This document shows positions 31,945 to 40,528 of a stretch of DNA of 50,725 nucleotides, piece by piece (within the stretch, counting starts at the first letter, position 1; each line of letters starts with the position of its first letter). Position numbers and translations under genes: made by a program. The notes beneath the pieces are model-generated. The model worked only from the letters and a program-made list of their open reading frames with translations, made no database searches and had not been told where the DNA came from. Source of the DNA: Candidatus Zhuqueibacterota bacterium (GTDB taxonomy: Bacteria; Zhuqueibacterota; Zhuqueibacteria; Zhuqueibacterales; Zhuqueibacteraceae); NCBI GenBank assembly GCA_022616415.1, contig JAKEEU010000156.1, forward strand, positions 1 through 50,725. The letters are read 5' to 3'.

Positions 31945-33162
31945 TCAAAATCTTGGCATTGCGGCTAACACCTCCCCCAGTTGCTCCAACGACACCAAAT
32001 TATGCACCGGCAGAAAATCATCGACGTATGGCAGCGCCGCGCTCATGCCCTGTGTCAGCGGCTCGTAACCTTCGTGCCCCAAAAGCGGATTGAGCCAGAT
32101 CAAGCGATGGCTGCTCAATGACAATCTTGCCATTTCTTGGCGCAGAAGCGGAATGTCGCCGCGATCCCAGCCGTCGCTGATGATCATAACGACAGCGCTG
32201 CGACCCAACACACGGCGGCCCCACCTGAAATTAAAATCCTTCAGTGCCTCGCCGATGCGCGTGCCGCCGGCCCAATCGGTCACGCAGTGCGCCACTTCTT
32301 TCAACGCGCGCTCTGCATCGCGATTATGTAGTTGTTTTGAAATTCTCGTAAGCCGCGTGCTAAAAACAAACGCCTCGACTTGATTGAGGCCGCTGCTCAA
32401 GCTGTAAATGAATTGCAGGAGCAAATTCGTGTACCGTTCCATCGAGCCGCTGATGTCGGCAATTACAACTAAAGGCCGTGGCTTGAATTTCGGCTCGCGC
32501 CGCGCCCATTTGAGAACTTCGCCGCCGTATTTGAGGTTCCGTCGCAGCGTGCGGCGCAGGTCAAACAAGCTTCCCGCTCCCGGTTGCTTCCGTCGCGTGC
32601 GGCGCTCGCCGAGCTGCCAGACCAATTCGGCAATCAGCTCGCGCGCCCGCTTCAGCTCATCAACGCTCATTTCGGCAAAATCTTTGCGGCGTAAAATTTC
32701 AACGTCGCTATATGTTTGAACGATTTGTGGGCGTGATGATTCACTTTGCTCGGATTGCCCGGTTGATGGGGAACTCGCAATACTTGAGCGCAAAAGTGGT
32801 TTTTGGCGGTTCGGTGGTTTCCGCAATTGCGCTTGCTCGTTGAGTCCGCTCAAATTTAATGCTGTCCACTCTTCCGCCGGTTTCCGCCAAAACAGCTCGA
32901 AAGCCTGATCGAAGAATCGCAAGTCTTCGTGGCGATGCACCAACAAGCTGCGCGCCGTATAATAGAAATCGCTTTTGCGGCCGATTTGAATATGCCCGAG
33001 CGCTTGCATCAAATCCAGCATACGGCCGGCGTTGACATCCAAGCCCAGCCGCCGCAGCAAACGGCCGAAGAGCAATAAATTTGAGAGCAAGTAGCCGGCC
33101 TGTTCCACTTTGCCATAACCAGTGTTGATTTTTACGAAAGTGGCAGTAGCAGCGGCACTCAT
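31945..33162 (-). CDS. coxE: CoxE-like VWA domain protein
   Basis: The 405-residue protein has an N-terminal helical region and a C-terminal von Willebrand A domain: PLVVIADISGSMERYTNLLL (MIDAS DxSxS variant), GGTRIGEALKDF and VVMIISDGWDRGDIPLL. This is the CoxE layout. In carboxydotrophs CoxE works with the AAA ATPase CoxD to mature the Mo-Cu active site of CO dehydrogenase by handling sulfur and copper insertion. It is the last gene of the cox operon here and is preceded by the CoxD-like gene. The start follows a GCCACTGCCACTG simple repeat. Confidence 0.9.
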   Translation of the reverse strand: MSAAATATFVKINTGYGKVEQAGYLLSNLLLFGRLLRRLGLDVNAGRMLDLMQALGHIQIGRKSDFYYTARSLLVHRHEDLRFFDQAFELFWRKPAEEWTALNLSGLNEQAQLRKPPNRQKPLLRSSIASSPSTGQSEQSESSRPQIVQTYSDVEILRRKDFAEMSVDELKRARELIAELVWQLGERRTRRKQPGAGSLFDLRRTLRRNLKYGGEVLKWARREPKFKPRPLVVIADISGSMERYTNLLLQFIYSLSSGLNQVEAFVFSTRLTRISKQLHNRDAERALKEVAHCVTDWAGGTRIGEALKDFNFRWGRRVLGRSAVVMIISDGWDRGDIPLLRQEMARLSLSSHRLIWLNPLLGHEGYEPLTQGMSAALPYVDDFLPVHNLVSLEQLGEVLAAMPRF

Positions 33163-33201
33163 ATTGTTCCTGCCACTGCCACTGCAACTGCTACTGAACT
33201 A

Positions 33202-34089
33202 CTATCCCACGATCACTGTATCAAAAATCATTTTCGCCGTCGCGCCGCGAACTTTGGCAACGTCGTCCTGATATTTCAAAATCACGCCGAGCGTGTCATC
33301 GACGACTTGCGGACTTAACGCTTTTTGATCCAACGCCACGAGCGCGGCGGTCCAATCGAGCGTCTCGGCGACGCCCGGCACTTTGTACAGATCGGCGCGG
33401 CGCAATTCTTGAATGAAAGACGTCACCTGTTTCGCCAACTGCTGCGATGCATTCGGCACTTTGGTGAGCACGATCTCGTACTCCTTTTCAAATGAAGGGT
33501 AGTCGATCCAATAATAAAGACAGCGCCGTTTCAACGCATCATGGACTTCACGCGTGCGGTTGGAAGTGATGATGACCACCGGCGGCTTTTCGGCTTTGAT
33601 CGTGCCGATTTCGGGAATGGTGATTTGGAAATCGGAAAGCAACTCGAGCAAATAGGCCTCGAATTCTTCATCGCTGCGATCCACTTCGTCGATTAACAGC
33701 ACCGGCGCTTCGAGACGGGAATTTTCAATGGCCTGCATGAGCGGGCGGCGCAGCAGAAACTCCGGACCAAAAAGCTCGGCCTCATTGGCTTTCTCGTTGC
33801 GGGCTTCGTGCAATCGAATGTGCAGCATCTGCCGCGTGTAGTTCCACTCGTACACCGCGTGATGCACATCGAGACCTTCGTAGCATTGCAAGCGAATCAA
33901 CTCGGTGCTCAAAAAATTGGCAAGCACTTTGGCGACTTCGGTTTTGCCGACGCCGGCCTCGCCTTCAAGAAACAACGGCCGGCGCAATTTCAGTGCGAGA
34001 AAAATCACCGTGGCCAAACCGCGCTCGGCGATGTAGCTTTGAGCTTGCAGCGCTTGTTGGATGGCGTCGATGGAGGAAAAGGAAGGCAT
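33202..34089 (-). CDS. coxD: MoxR-family AAA+ ATPase (CoxD-like)
   Basis: The 295-residue protein has Walker A EGEAGVGKTEVAKVLANFL, Walker B VLLIDEVDRSDEEFEAYLLE, sensor 1 VVIITSNRTREVHDALKRR and the arginine region RRCLYYWIDYPSFEKEYEIV. It is a MoxR ATPase that typically partners with a VWA protein, here CoxE 40 bp downstream. In CO dehydrogenase clusters CoxD is the maturation chaperone. The gene name is assigned by neighbourhood as well as by sequence. Confidence 0.92.
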   Translation of the reverse strand: MPSFSSIDAIQQALQAQSYIAERGLATVIFLALKLRRPLFLEGEAGVGKTEVAKVLANFLSTELIRLQCYEGLDVHHAVYEWNYTRQMLHIRLHEARNEKANEAELFGPEFLLRRPLMQAIENSRLEAPVLLIDEVDRSDEEFEAYLLELLSDFQITIPEIGTIKAEKPPVVIITSNRTREVHDALKRRCLYYWIDYPSFEKEYEIVLTKVPNASQQLAKQVTSFIQELRRADLYKVPGVAETLDWTAALVALDQKALSPQVVDDTLGVILKYQDDVAKVRGATAKMIFDTVIVG

Positions 34090-34118
34090 TGAGGTTCTTC
34101 AAAAATTCTTCAAAAATT

Positions 34119-35030
34119 TTATGCTTGCTCTGGAGCAACGAGCTTAGTGCGGCAGTTTGCGAAATCCAACAAAATGCTGGGTTGCAACTCGAGAAAAAGA
34201 TCACGCCCAGCAAGCGCTGTACGGTGAGGATTGATTCGGGTGAAGGGGCTGGCTTTCCAATCGGGTACACATGATATTGGAAGTTCACGACTCACGATTT
34301 CCCCCGAAGATAATTTAATTTCAATGAGGACGGGCATACTGACAAATTTAAACACCCGACCAAGATGCTCAGCTCTTTCGCCTTCCCCGTCATCACTTGG
34401 TTCAATAATAGCATGCGAAAGAAGCAGGTCATAATCAGCAAAGCTCGCAGCAGCGCCGGTATCAAAATCTGCCGCGACTTCGATAGAATTTGAATTGGCG
34501 CGGAGGGTCATTGGAACGACCGGATAAAAATCATGCCGATAAACCGTTGGATGCCAACTTACATGGTTTTCTTCAATCGCTATAAATAAATCATTGACAA
34601 AAATGAAAGGGCGTTTGCCATAACGCGAGCCAATTTCCCGAATTTTTTCGACACGAGGATAATCGAGCATGCTATCTCCAGTAGCAATAATTTCGCCATC
34701 CAACACCATCAGCCAAGCGGCATGCAAGCTTGAAAATTTTTCCTCAAGCCATTGGCGGTTTTGCTCTTTCAAGCGCCTTTTGAGTTCGCCACGTTCCTCC
34801 AAAGAAAGCTTGCGATACTCTTCAAGAGAAAGATGCTCGCCAACAAATTGGCGCTTTGGCGCTGAACTTCTTGCCGCCTGATGGGCCATCGTCTCTGCTT
34901 CAGACGGTTGATCCGGCAAACGCCAATCAAACTTTGTCTCTTGCAAAGTTCGTAGCACGGCATCGATGGTCGCCTCGTCAGCATCGGCGTATTTCTTTTT
35001 AACGTTGGCGATAATAGCTTCACGATTCAT
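34119..35030 (-). CDS. Hypothetical protein with retropepsin-like region and DUF5678-like N-terminal half
   Basis: The 303-residue protein has two parts. Residues 85-145 (WLEEKFSSLHAAWLMVLDGE, IIATGDSMLDYPRV and IREIGSRYGKRPFIFVND) resemble the small DUF5678 domain that often precedes aspartyl-protease-like proteins. The second part has VAADFDTGAAASFADYDLL, an Asp-Thr-Gly motif, and ends TALAGRDLFLELQPSILLDF, the GRDL...LDF ending of retropepsin-like folds. This gives a plausible single-domain aspartyl protease, but activity is unproven. It lies between CoxG and CoxD on the same strand; it is not a standard cox gene. Confidence 0.65.
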   Translation of the reverse strand: MNREAIIANVKKKYADADEATIDAVLRTLQETKFDWRLPDQPSEAETMAHQAARSSAPKRQFVGEHLSLEEYRKLSLEERGELKRRLKEQNRQWLEEKFSSLHAAWLMVLDGEIIATGDSMLDYPRVEKIREIGSRYGKRPFIFVNDLFIAIEENHVSWHPTVYRHDFYPVVPMTLRANSNSIEVAADFDTGAAASFADYDLLLSHAIIEPSDDGEGERAEHLGRVFKFVSMPVLIEIKLSSGEIVSRELPISCVPDWKASPFTRINPHRTALAGRDLFLELQPSILLDFANCRTKLVAPEQA

Positions 35031-35102
35031 AATTGCACCTGGGGGTTGAAGTCATAATTGAATGATACGCATTTCTCCCGCAAAATGCAAGCAAGACTAT
35101 AA

Positions 35103-35618
35103 TCACGAACTTTTCTTCTTCCTGGTCAGGCCAAACCGCCGCGGCTTCTTTTTCTCTTTAGGCTTTGGGGGACGGCCTTCCCCCTCCATTTTTTCCTTCA
35201 CACAATCAAAAAACTTTTGGGTCAATCTCTGGGTCACGCCGCCCATTAACCGATTGGCCACGGAAGCCAGCGTTCCGCCAACATTGACATCGGCGGTCCA
35301 AGCCAGATTCGTCGTTTTTTCGTCAACCGGGGTCAGCTTCATCTCGCTTTCGCCATCGACCACGCTGTTCGAAGCGCTGCCGTGCATTTTCATGCGCGCG
35401 CGGTTGGGTGCCTCCAATTCGAGCCACTCGACGTTGATGGTGAACGTGGCCGTAAACGAGCCGACGCCAAAACCGACTTCGGCATTGAAATGCGTGGGAT
35501 CGACAACGGCAATGGATTGCAATCCCGGCACGCACTGTCCGACTTGATTCGGATCGGTGAGAAATTGCCAAGCCTTGGCTTGCGAAAGCTCGAGAGTTTG
35601 CTTGCCTTCAAAGTGCAT
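35103..35618 (-). CDS. coxG: CoxG-like SRPBCC protein
   Basis: The 171-residue protein has the CoxG start MHFEGKQTLELSQAKAWQFL, DPNQVGQCVPGLQSI, TINVEWLELEAPNRARMKMH and TTNLAWTADVNVGGTLASVA, all standard features of the SRPBCC CoxG family. CoxG anchors CO dehydrogenase to the membrane and may hand electrons to quinones. The C-terminus after residue 150 is very basic (KEKKKPRRFGLTRKKKSS), unlike the hydrophobic anchor of many CoxG proteins. Preceded by an ACGTAATGCG simple repeat. Confidence 0.9.
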   Translation of the reverse strand: MHFEGKQTLELSQAKAWQFLTDPNQVGQCVPGLQSIAVVDPTHFNAEVGFGVGSFTATFTINVEWLELEAPNRARMKMHGSASNSVVDGESEMKLTPVDEKTTNLAWTADVNVGGTLASVANRLMGGVTQRLTQKFFDCVKEKMEGEGRPPKPKEKKKPRRFGLTRKKKSS

Positions 35619-35635
35619 GAGAAAACTCCTTGTGT

Positions 35636-35757
35636 AAAATTTAATACGTAATGCGTGATGCGTAACGGCTGATGCGTGAAACGCAAAACGTAATGCGTAA
35701 TGAGTGAATTACGGATTACGTTTTACTCATCACGATTTACGTATCACGTTTTACCAA
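35636..35757. repeat. Simple repeat of ACGTAATGCG type
   Basis: Degenerate 8-10 bp units (TACGTAATGCGTGATGCG, TAACGGCTGATGCG, ATCACGATTTACGTATCACG) fill the gap between xdhC and coxG and form a loose dyad. Similar sequence occurs near 3495, 5858-5890, 47385-47415 and 49960-50025, always between closely spaced genes. Confidence 0.7.
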
Positions 35758-36760
35758 CCACTTGCTCCTTGTATTTCTCCGGTTCTCGATCAAATTTCTG
35801 CTTGCAATGAGCGCAGCAGAAATGGTACGTTTCATCTTCATAAATCGAAGTGTATCGCGCCGTGGCGATTTCCACCATCATCCTGCAAATCGGATCTTTC
35901 GCGTGTCCCGATTGCTCCTTTGTTTCGACAATAGCAACTGGTGGTGCGCTCACAGTTAAAAGAGGCAGCTTGATTGATGGAGGCCGGCGTCGTATTTGAA
36001 CAATTTCCGCGAGAATGCTGACGGCGATCTCATCCGGCGTTTGCGCGCCGATGTCCAAGCCGGCGGGAAATTTGATGCGCGCCAATTTTTCTGCCGGCAC
36101 GCCGATTTCGCGCAAGTAGTCGATTGCCGCCTGTCCGCGTTTCTTGCTGGTGACGAAGGCGATGTAAGGCGCCTCCGTCGCGAGAATTTGTTCCAGCGCG
36201 CGCTCATCGTATTTGCCATGCGTCGCAACCACGATATAAGTTTGCGGCGTGAATTTGAGCTGGCCGAGGTCAAGCTCGGTTAAAATTTTGTCGGCCTCGG
36301 AGAAGCGTTCTGGAGTTGCGTCGGGATCCACAACGACGACGGAAAAATTAACCGCACGTCCCAATCGCGCGAGGGTTTCCGCTACTGGTGATTCGCCGAT
36401 CAATATCAGTTGCGGCTGCGGCAAAACGGGTTCGATGTAAATTTCCAAAGTTCCTCCGCTGTGACAGGTCATCAAAAATTCAATCAAACCGGCTTCGGTT
36501 TTGACCTCGTCGGACACCGAAGGGCCGATACGCAAAAAGCGCGGCTTGCCATCGCGCAGCGTTTTCAAAGCTTCTTGCCGGACAATCGGCTCCGCGCACG
36601 CGCCGCCAATCCAACCGCGCAGCGCGCCATTTGCCGTGATGATCGCTTTGGCTCCCGGCTTGGCCGAAGTGGGTTTTTCGCAGCGGACCACTGTGGCGAT
36701 GGCGAAAGGCTCGGCGGCTTGGTTGAGGGAATAGACTTGGTTCCAGAAGTTTTTGGTCAT
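35744..36760 (-). CDS. XdhC/CoxI family protein with C-terminal YHS domain
   Basis: The 338-residue protein starts NFWNQVYSLNQAAEPFAIAT, RGWIGGACAEPIVRQEAL (XdhC_CoxI N-domain) and continues with a Rossmann domain (LILIGESPVAETLARLGRAV, YIVVATHGKYDERALEQIL, AFVTSKKRGQAAIDYLRE). XdhC proteins bind molybdenum cofactor and sulfurate it before insertion into xanthine or CO dehydrogenase. The last ~50 residues are a YHS domain, KDPICRMMVEIATARYTSIY, YHFCCAHCKQKF, with cysteines that usually bind metal such as copper or heme. In a Mo-Cu enzyme cluster this fusion suggests a combined molybdenum and copper delivery role (inference). Confidence 0.9.
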   Translation of the reverse strand: MTKNFWNQVYSLNQAAEPFAIATVVRCEKPTSAKPGAKAIITANGALRGWIGGACAEPIVRQEALKTLRDGKPRFLRIGPSVSDEVKTEAGLIEFLMTCHSGGTLEIYIEPVLPQPQLILIGESPVAETLARLGRAVNFSVVVVDPDATPERFSEADKILTELDLGQLKFTPQTYIVVATHGKYDERALEQILATEAPYIAFVTSKKRGQAAIDYLREIGVPAEKLARIKFPAGLDIGAQTPDEIAVSILAEIVQIRRRPPSIKLPLLTVSAPPVAIVETKEQSGHAKDPICRMMVEIATARYTSIYEDETYHFCCAHCKQKFDREPEKYKEQVVGKT

Positions 36761-36775
36761 GTTAAATACAACCTT

Positions 36776-37105
36776 TCAATTCAAACTTTTTATTAATGTT
36801 TCAGATATTTTTTTCATGAACAATGCCGCCATGCCCCATAGGATGGGCAGCCAGATTGGAATCAAATAGAGTGGTTTGGCATATTCCCAAGCGCCAAAGT
36901 ATACGGCAACCATTTCTCCAGCCGGACCGAGCACAAAGGCAACGAAATAAAAAAAGAGGTCATCGCGCGCATGCCATTTATTCAGCATAAATATGCTTAT
37001 GACAATATAACACAGCGATAAAATAGGCGGTTTTTGCCAAAGAAGCCCGGCTAGCGTGACACACAAAGCATATATGCTTAATTCAAGTATAAGTTCCTTT
37101 TTCAT
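36776..37105 (-). CDS. Small integral membrane protein
   Basis: The 109-residue protein has three or four membrane helices: ILELSIYALCVTLAGLLW, SLCYIVISIFMLNKWH, FYFVAFVLGPAGEMVAVYF and PLYLIPIWLPILWGMAALF. GAWEYAKPLYLIPIWLPILW resembles proteins of the DUF2878/carotenoid-biosynthesis type, but the match is loose. It overlaps a 50-residue membrane ORF upstream by 4 bp, so the two form a pair. No connection with CO oxidation is evident. Confidence 0.65.
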   Translation of the reverse strand: MKKELILELSIYALCVTLAGLLWQKPPILSLCYIVISIFMLNKWHARDDLFFYFVAFVLGPAGEMVAVYFGAWEYAKPLYLIPIWLPILWGMAALFMKKISETLIKSLN

Positions 37106-37254
37106 AGTTGGCCGCCGTCACTTTCTGTTTTGAGTAATCTGGGATAGATGAGTCCGTTGGCAACGGCGACTATCGGAAAGAGAATCGCCGCGTCGAGCAT
37201 GCTATAAAGATAAAAAACTTTTAAATGAAGATGGTTCCAAAAACTTTTGTGCAT
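37102..37254 (-). CDS. 50-residue membrane peptide gene overlapping the next gene
   Basis: The ORF reads MHKSFWNHLHLKVFYLYSML, then DAAILFPIVAVANGLIYPRL and a polar tail KTESDGGQL. One hydrophobic helix is predicted. Its TGA shares an ATGA overlap with the start of the 109-residue membrane protein gene, the normal sign of translational coupling. I infer a real gene from the overlap and coding-like composition; no family is known to me. Confidence 0.45.
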   Translation of the reverse strand: MHKSFWNHLHLKVFYLYSMLDAAILFPIVAVANGLIYPRLLKTESDGGQL

Positions 37255-37261
37255 GTAACGC

Positions 37262-37849
37262 CTACCTCTTGATTTGCTTTTTTAGAAACGCGATTGCCTT
37301 TTCAAGCACCTCATCGCGTCCACTGCGCACGCCTGCAATCGTCGGTTCGACGCGAATGTGCGGCTGAATGCCGAGACGCTGGAGTTGGCGGCCATCACCG
37401 TGACGGACGTCGTGGCCGGAAAATCTCACGTTGATCCCGCCGGGCAGAACTGTTGTAGTCACATCGCCATTGGCGCCGTTCGTCGGGGTGCCGATGAAAG
37501 TCACGTCCGTTGCAGCTTCCAAATACAAGCACGTGTGCTCCGCCTGGCTAATGGCCTCTTCGTTGATGAGCACAACAACTTTGCCGGTGTAACGCCATTT
37601 CTCGCTTGGCTCGACGATCTGGTGGCCGGCGCTGATGGAGTTCCATGTCGTATCCGGTGAGTGCAATTCCGGACGCTGGAAACGCGCTGTGATCGCGCGC
37701 TTGCTCGCCAATCTCGGCGCGAGAGACCGCGCCGTGCCGTTCGGATAGCCGCGCATGTCAAAAATGACGCCGCGCGTGGCTTTGATGGTTTCGAGTGCGG
37801 TATCGATTTGGGCCATCGTCAGCCGCGCCAAATCAATATAACCGAATCC
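37262..37849 (-). pseudogene. N-terminally truncated S41 (C-terminal processing) peptidase
   Basis: Homology begins abruptly with GFGYIDLARLTMAQIDTAL and continues KATRGVIFDMRGYPNGTA, VVVLINEEAISQAEHTCLYL, FIGTPTNGANGDVTT and IQPHIRVEPTIAGVRSGRDE. These are the core of family S41, including the Ser of EEAISQAEH, the usual nucleophile. The N-terminal half with the PDZ or bridge domain is missing, and the open frame upstream of 37849 does not resemble it, so the gene is a 3' fragment. Downstream of it (leftward) are the small membrane genes. Confidence 0.75.
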
Positions 37850-37953
37850 CTTCAATAACCACCACAATTCAATCACAGCGGTTCTACAAAAACTGTGGAC
37901 TAATCTAAAACGAAAATTCAACCCACTGGATTGAGCAGCGCGTTCATTTTTTA

Positions 37954-38598
37954 TTAATTTGGTGTTATCCTTTTAAAATCCGCGTCAATTCTGCCTTCGA
38001 CATATTCAAGCCCTAGCGAATAAGTATGATCCCCAAACTCAATTTCCAGTGAATCCCAGTTTTGCAACACATGCTTGTCCCCTCCCCGATTTGCATTTTT
38101 ATACTCTTCAATTGGTTGGCAATTAAAATCAATCGCAGTTTCAACTTTAAATATATTGCCATTCGAATAGAAGGAGAATCTGATGGCACCGATCAGCCGA
38201 TTATTCTCCGTAAACTTTATTGCGATTGCCTCATGCTTTGACTGATGTGGCCCGATGAGTTGTTGATCAAGTGTCCCTTCCTCCAAAGTTGTCATTCTTT
38301 CCTTTGGAATATCGCTAAAATATTGTTCGAAGCAATCTTTAGCTTCAGACTTGCGATTATCCTGGGGGTTTGGAGAACCGCCGGGCGAGTGCGGTGTGGC
38401 GCGGAAAATCGCGGCGCCGAAGGAGGCGACGCCAACAAACATGAGCACAAACATGGCTATACGGGCGCGTTCCGAGGCTTGGCGAAAAAAGAAAAAGCCG
38501 AGAACGGCAAGCACCAGGATCATGAGCGCGAACAGCCCGAGCGGACTTTTCGCCGCCTCGCCAATGATTTTGGGGGCGTTTTCAATAAGATTGTCCAT
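37954..38598 (-). CDS. Membrane-anchored protein, paralogue of the next gene
   Basis: The 214-residue protein starts MDNLIENAPKIIGEAAKSPL, two membrane helices (LFALMILVLAVLGFFFF and IAMFVLMFVGVASFGAAIF), then a soluble domain with strands KHEAIAIKFTENNRLIGAIR and SLEIEFGDHTYSLGLEYVEG. The ATG at 38598 aligns with the start of the paralogue upstream; the longer frame from 38634 is less likely. The first 75 residues are nearly the same as in the gene at 38631-39290; the soluble parts differ. Unknown function. Confidence 0.7.
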   Translation of the reverse strand: MDNLIENAPKIIGEAAKSPLGLFALMILVLAVLGFFFFRQASERARIAMFVLMFVGVASFGAAIFRATPHSPGGSPNPQDNRKSEAKDCFEQYFSDIPKERMTTLEEGTLDQQLIGPHQSKHEAIAIKFTENNRLIGAIRFSFYSNGNIFKVETAIDFNCQPIEEYKNANRGGDKHVLQNWDSLEIEFGDHTYSLGLEYVEGRIDADFKRITPN

Positions 38599-38630
38599 GA
38601 GAGTATTTCGGCAAAGATCGGTTCTCTCGG

Positions 38631-39290
38631 TCATCTATACAGTATGGTGGGCCAAGAAAGCCCTGAGACGAAATCTGTGAACGTACCCGTTATTTGCCGT
38701 CCATCCGCAGACAGCTTCAGCAGCGCACTTCCCCTGGTGCCAAGCGCCGTGTTATAAGAAAAGCTTATATCGTGTCCGTTAATCGTTCCCTGCCCAACTG
38801 CGGTGACACCATAAATTGCACTTATTTCTTGTATCGTCAGCGCAGATCCAATTTGCTGGATGAGATAAGAGACGCCGCCTCCATACCAAGTACCAGCGAT
38901 GTTGACATATTGAGTCGGCAACTCCTGAGCTGATTCGGATTGCTGCCCCTTCTCTTTCGCACGTTCGAGGGCGTCTTCCATTTCACGCAACTTCTGTTCA
39001 AGTTGCGCCTGCCGCTCAGCGAGCTTTTGGTCGCTGAGTTGCTCGATTTCCTTGCTCGGAACCAAAGATTCGCCGGAAGGGTGAGAGCTGGCGCTAAAGA
39101 TGGCGATGCCGAAGGCCACGACGCCAATAAACATGAGCAGAAAAATGGTGACACGGGTTCGCTCCGAGGCTTGGCGAAAGAAGAAAAAGCCGAGAACAGC
39201 AAGCACCAAGATCATGAGCGCGAACAGCCCGAGTGGACTTTTCGCCGCTGCGCTGATAATTTCCGGAGCGTTTTCAAAAAGCCTTTCCAT
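38631..39290 (-). CDS. Membrane-anchored coiled-coil protein, paralogue of the previous entry
   Basis: The 219-residue protein starts MERLFENAPEIISAAAKSPL with the same two-helix anchor as its neighbour (LMILVLAVLGFFFFRQASER, FLLMFIGVVAFGIAIF), followed by a coiled coil (LAERQAQLEQKLREMEDALE) and a small beta domain (NIAGTWYGGGVSYLIQQIGS and ADGRQITGTFTDFVSGL) of lipocalin-like pattern. Only the anchor is shared between the two proteins, which indicates tandem duplication followed by exchange of the sensing domain. The function is unknown. Confidence 0.7.
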   Translation of the reverse strand: MERLFENAPEIISAAAKSPLGLFALMILVLAVLGFFFFRQASERTRVTIFLLMFIGVVAFGIAIFSASSHPSGESLVPSKEIEQLSDQKLAERQAQLEQKLREMEDALERAKEKGQQSESAQELPTQYVNIAGTWYGGGVSYLIQQIGSALTIQEISAIYGVTAVGQGTINGHDISFSYNTALGTRGSALLKLSADGRQITGTFTDFVSGLSWPTILYR

Positions 39291-39326
39291 AAAGCATTCA
39301 CCTCGCTGTTTGAGGCGCCAGTGTCA

Positions 39327-40391
39327 TCAGACCCCGAGCACTTTGGCGGCCAGCGCCGTGCCGGCCACGCGGGCGCGAATCTTTTCGAATGCCGTTTCCC
39401 GCGACGTTGAAGTATCGTCGCCGAAGGGGGAGAAGCCGCAGTCGTCCGTCGTTCCCAATTGGCTCAGCGGGATGTATTCGGCGGCTTCAAGAACGCGGTC
39501 TCTGACTTCTTCGGCAGTTTCCACTCTGGGATTGATCGGATCGATCACGCCGACGAAAATTCTGTGATCGGCTTTTGCGTGCTCTTTAATAATTCTCAAA
39601 ACTCTGGCGCGGTCGCTTTCGCTGGCCAACTGGATATAAAAATTTCCGACCTTCAGTTCGAACAAGCTTGGCAAAAGATCAGCGTAGTCAACATCCGCGC
39701 TGTGGGTTGAATCTTGGTCGCCGCCCGGGCAGGTGTGAACTCCGATTCTCTTGCGCTCCTCGGCCGAGAAACGATCCAGCACTTGATTATTCAGGTCGAC
39801 GAAGCTATTCAGGAGCTGAATGGTCGGATCCAGCTTGACCACGAGCCTTCCCTCAGTGAAGTCGATCTGAACATTATACGCGCCCTTCTGCAGGCAACGG
39901 CGAATGTCGGCTTCATTCTCGCGAAGCAGGTCATTGATAAACGCTTCTCTTGAATAGCCCTCGATACCGTTTTGCGGATACAGCAGGCTCAAGGCCGAGG
40001 CCGAGATCACCGCTTGCTTGACGGGAACGCGAGCATGCCGCTGCGCTGTTTCCAAGTATTGATCAGCGTAAGTTTTGTAACGAAACGGCCCGGCGGTCAG
40101 CTTGGGCAACTGGCGCGTATGGCCGTCCGCAAAGGGAATCGTGACGCCATCAGAGGCGAGATTCGCAAGCCCATGAATCGGATAAGTTGCGAAACTTGGC
40201 TTCGTCTGTTCTCCGTCCGTGATGACCGGCGATCCGGTTGCCTCGAAAAGCTGAATGGTGTCGAGAATTGCTGCATTGTACAACGAATCCAATTCCTTTT
40301 GTGAGAGGCGGCCGGCTTGAAACGCTTGCATCCCTTCGATCAGCGCTGGCGGTCGGGGAATGCTGCCGATAGGTTCGGTTGGTATTGGCAT
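39327..40391 (-). CDS. MetE-like (cobalamin-independent methionine synthase C-domain) protein
   Basis: The 354-residue protein starts PTEPIGSIPRPPALIEGMQ and has GSPVITDGEQTKPSFATYP, GVHTCPGGDQDSTHS (His and Cys zinc ligands), and TTDDCGFSPFGDDTS with the third Cys. This is the catalytic barrel of MetE/UROD-like methyltransferases without the N-terminal half of full MetE (which has ~750 residues). Stand-alone barrels transfer methyl groups to thiols, but the donor here is unknown. A perfect AAGGAGGTG ribosome site precedes the ATG. It lies between an xdhC fragment and the paralogous membrane proteins, so it looks like an insert in the cox cluster. Confidence 0.85.
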   Translation of the reverse strand: MPIPTEPIGSIPRPPALIEGMQAFQAGRLSQKELDSLYNAAILDTIQLFEATGSPVITDGEQTKPSFATYPIHGLANLASDGVTIPFADGHTRQLPKLTAGPFRYKTYADQYLETAQRHARVPVKQAVISASALSLLYPQNGIEGYSREAFINDLLRENEADIRRCLQKGAYNVQIDFTEGRLVVKLDPTIQLLNSFVDLNNQVLDRFSAEERKRIGVHTCPGGDQDSTHSADVDYADLLPSLFELKVGNFYIQLASESDRARVLRIIKEHAKADHRIFVGVIDPINPRVETAEEVRDRVLEAAEYIPLSQLGTTDDCGFSPFGDDTSTSRETAFEKIRARVAGTALAAKVLGV

Positions 40392-40528
40392 GGTAGAAAC
40401 ACCTCCTTAAATTTTGGACATTGCAATTGTCTCGAATTTTAAATTTATCTTGACTTCTTTTTCTTCTTTCATTCTTTGCCGCTTTCCCCTGCATCGCTTC
40501 CTATTTGCTCCATGATGCCGTAGTTATT

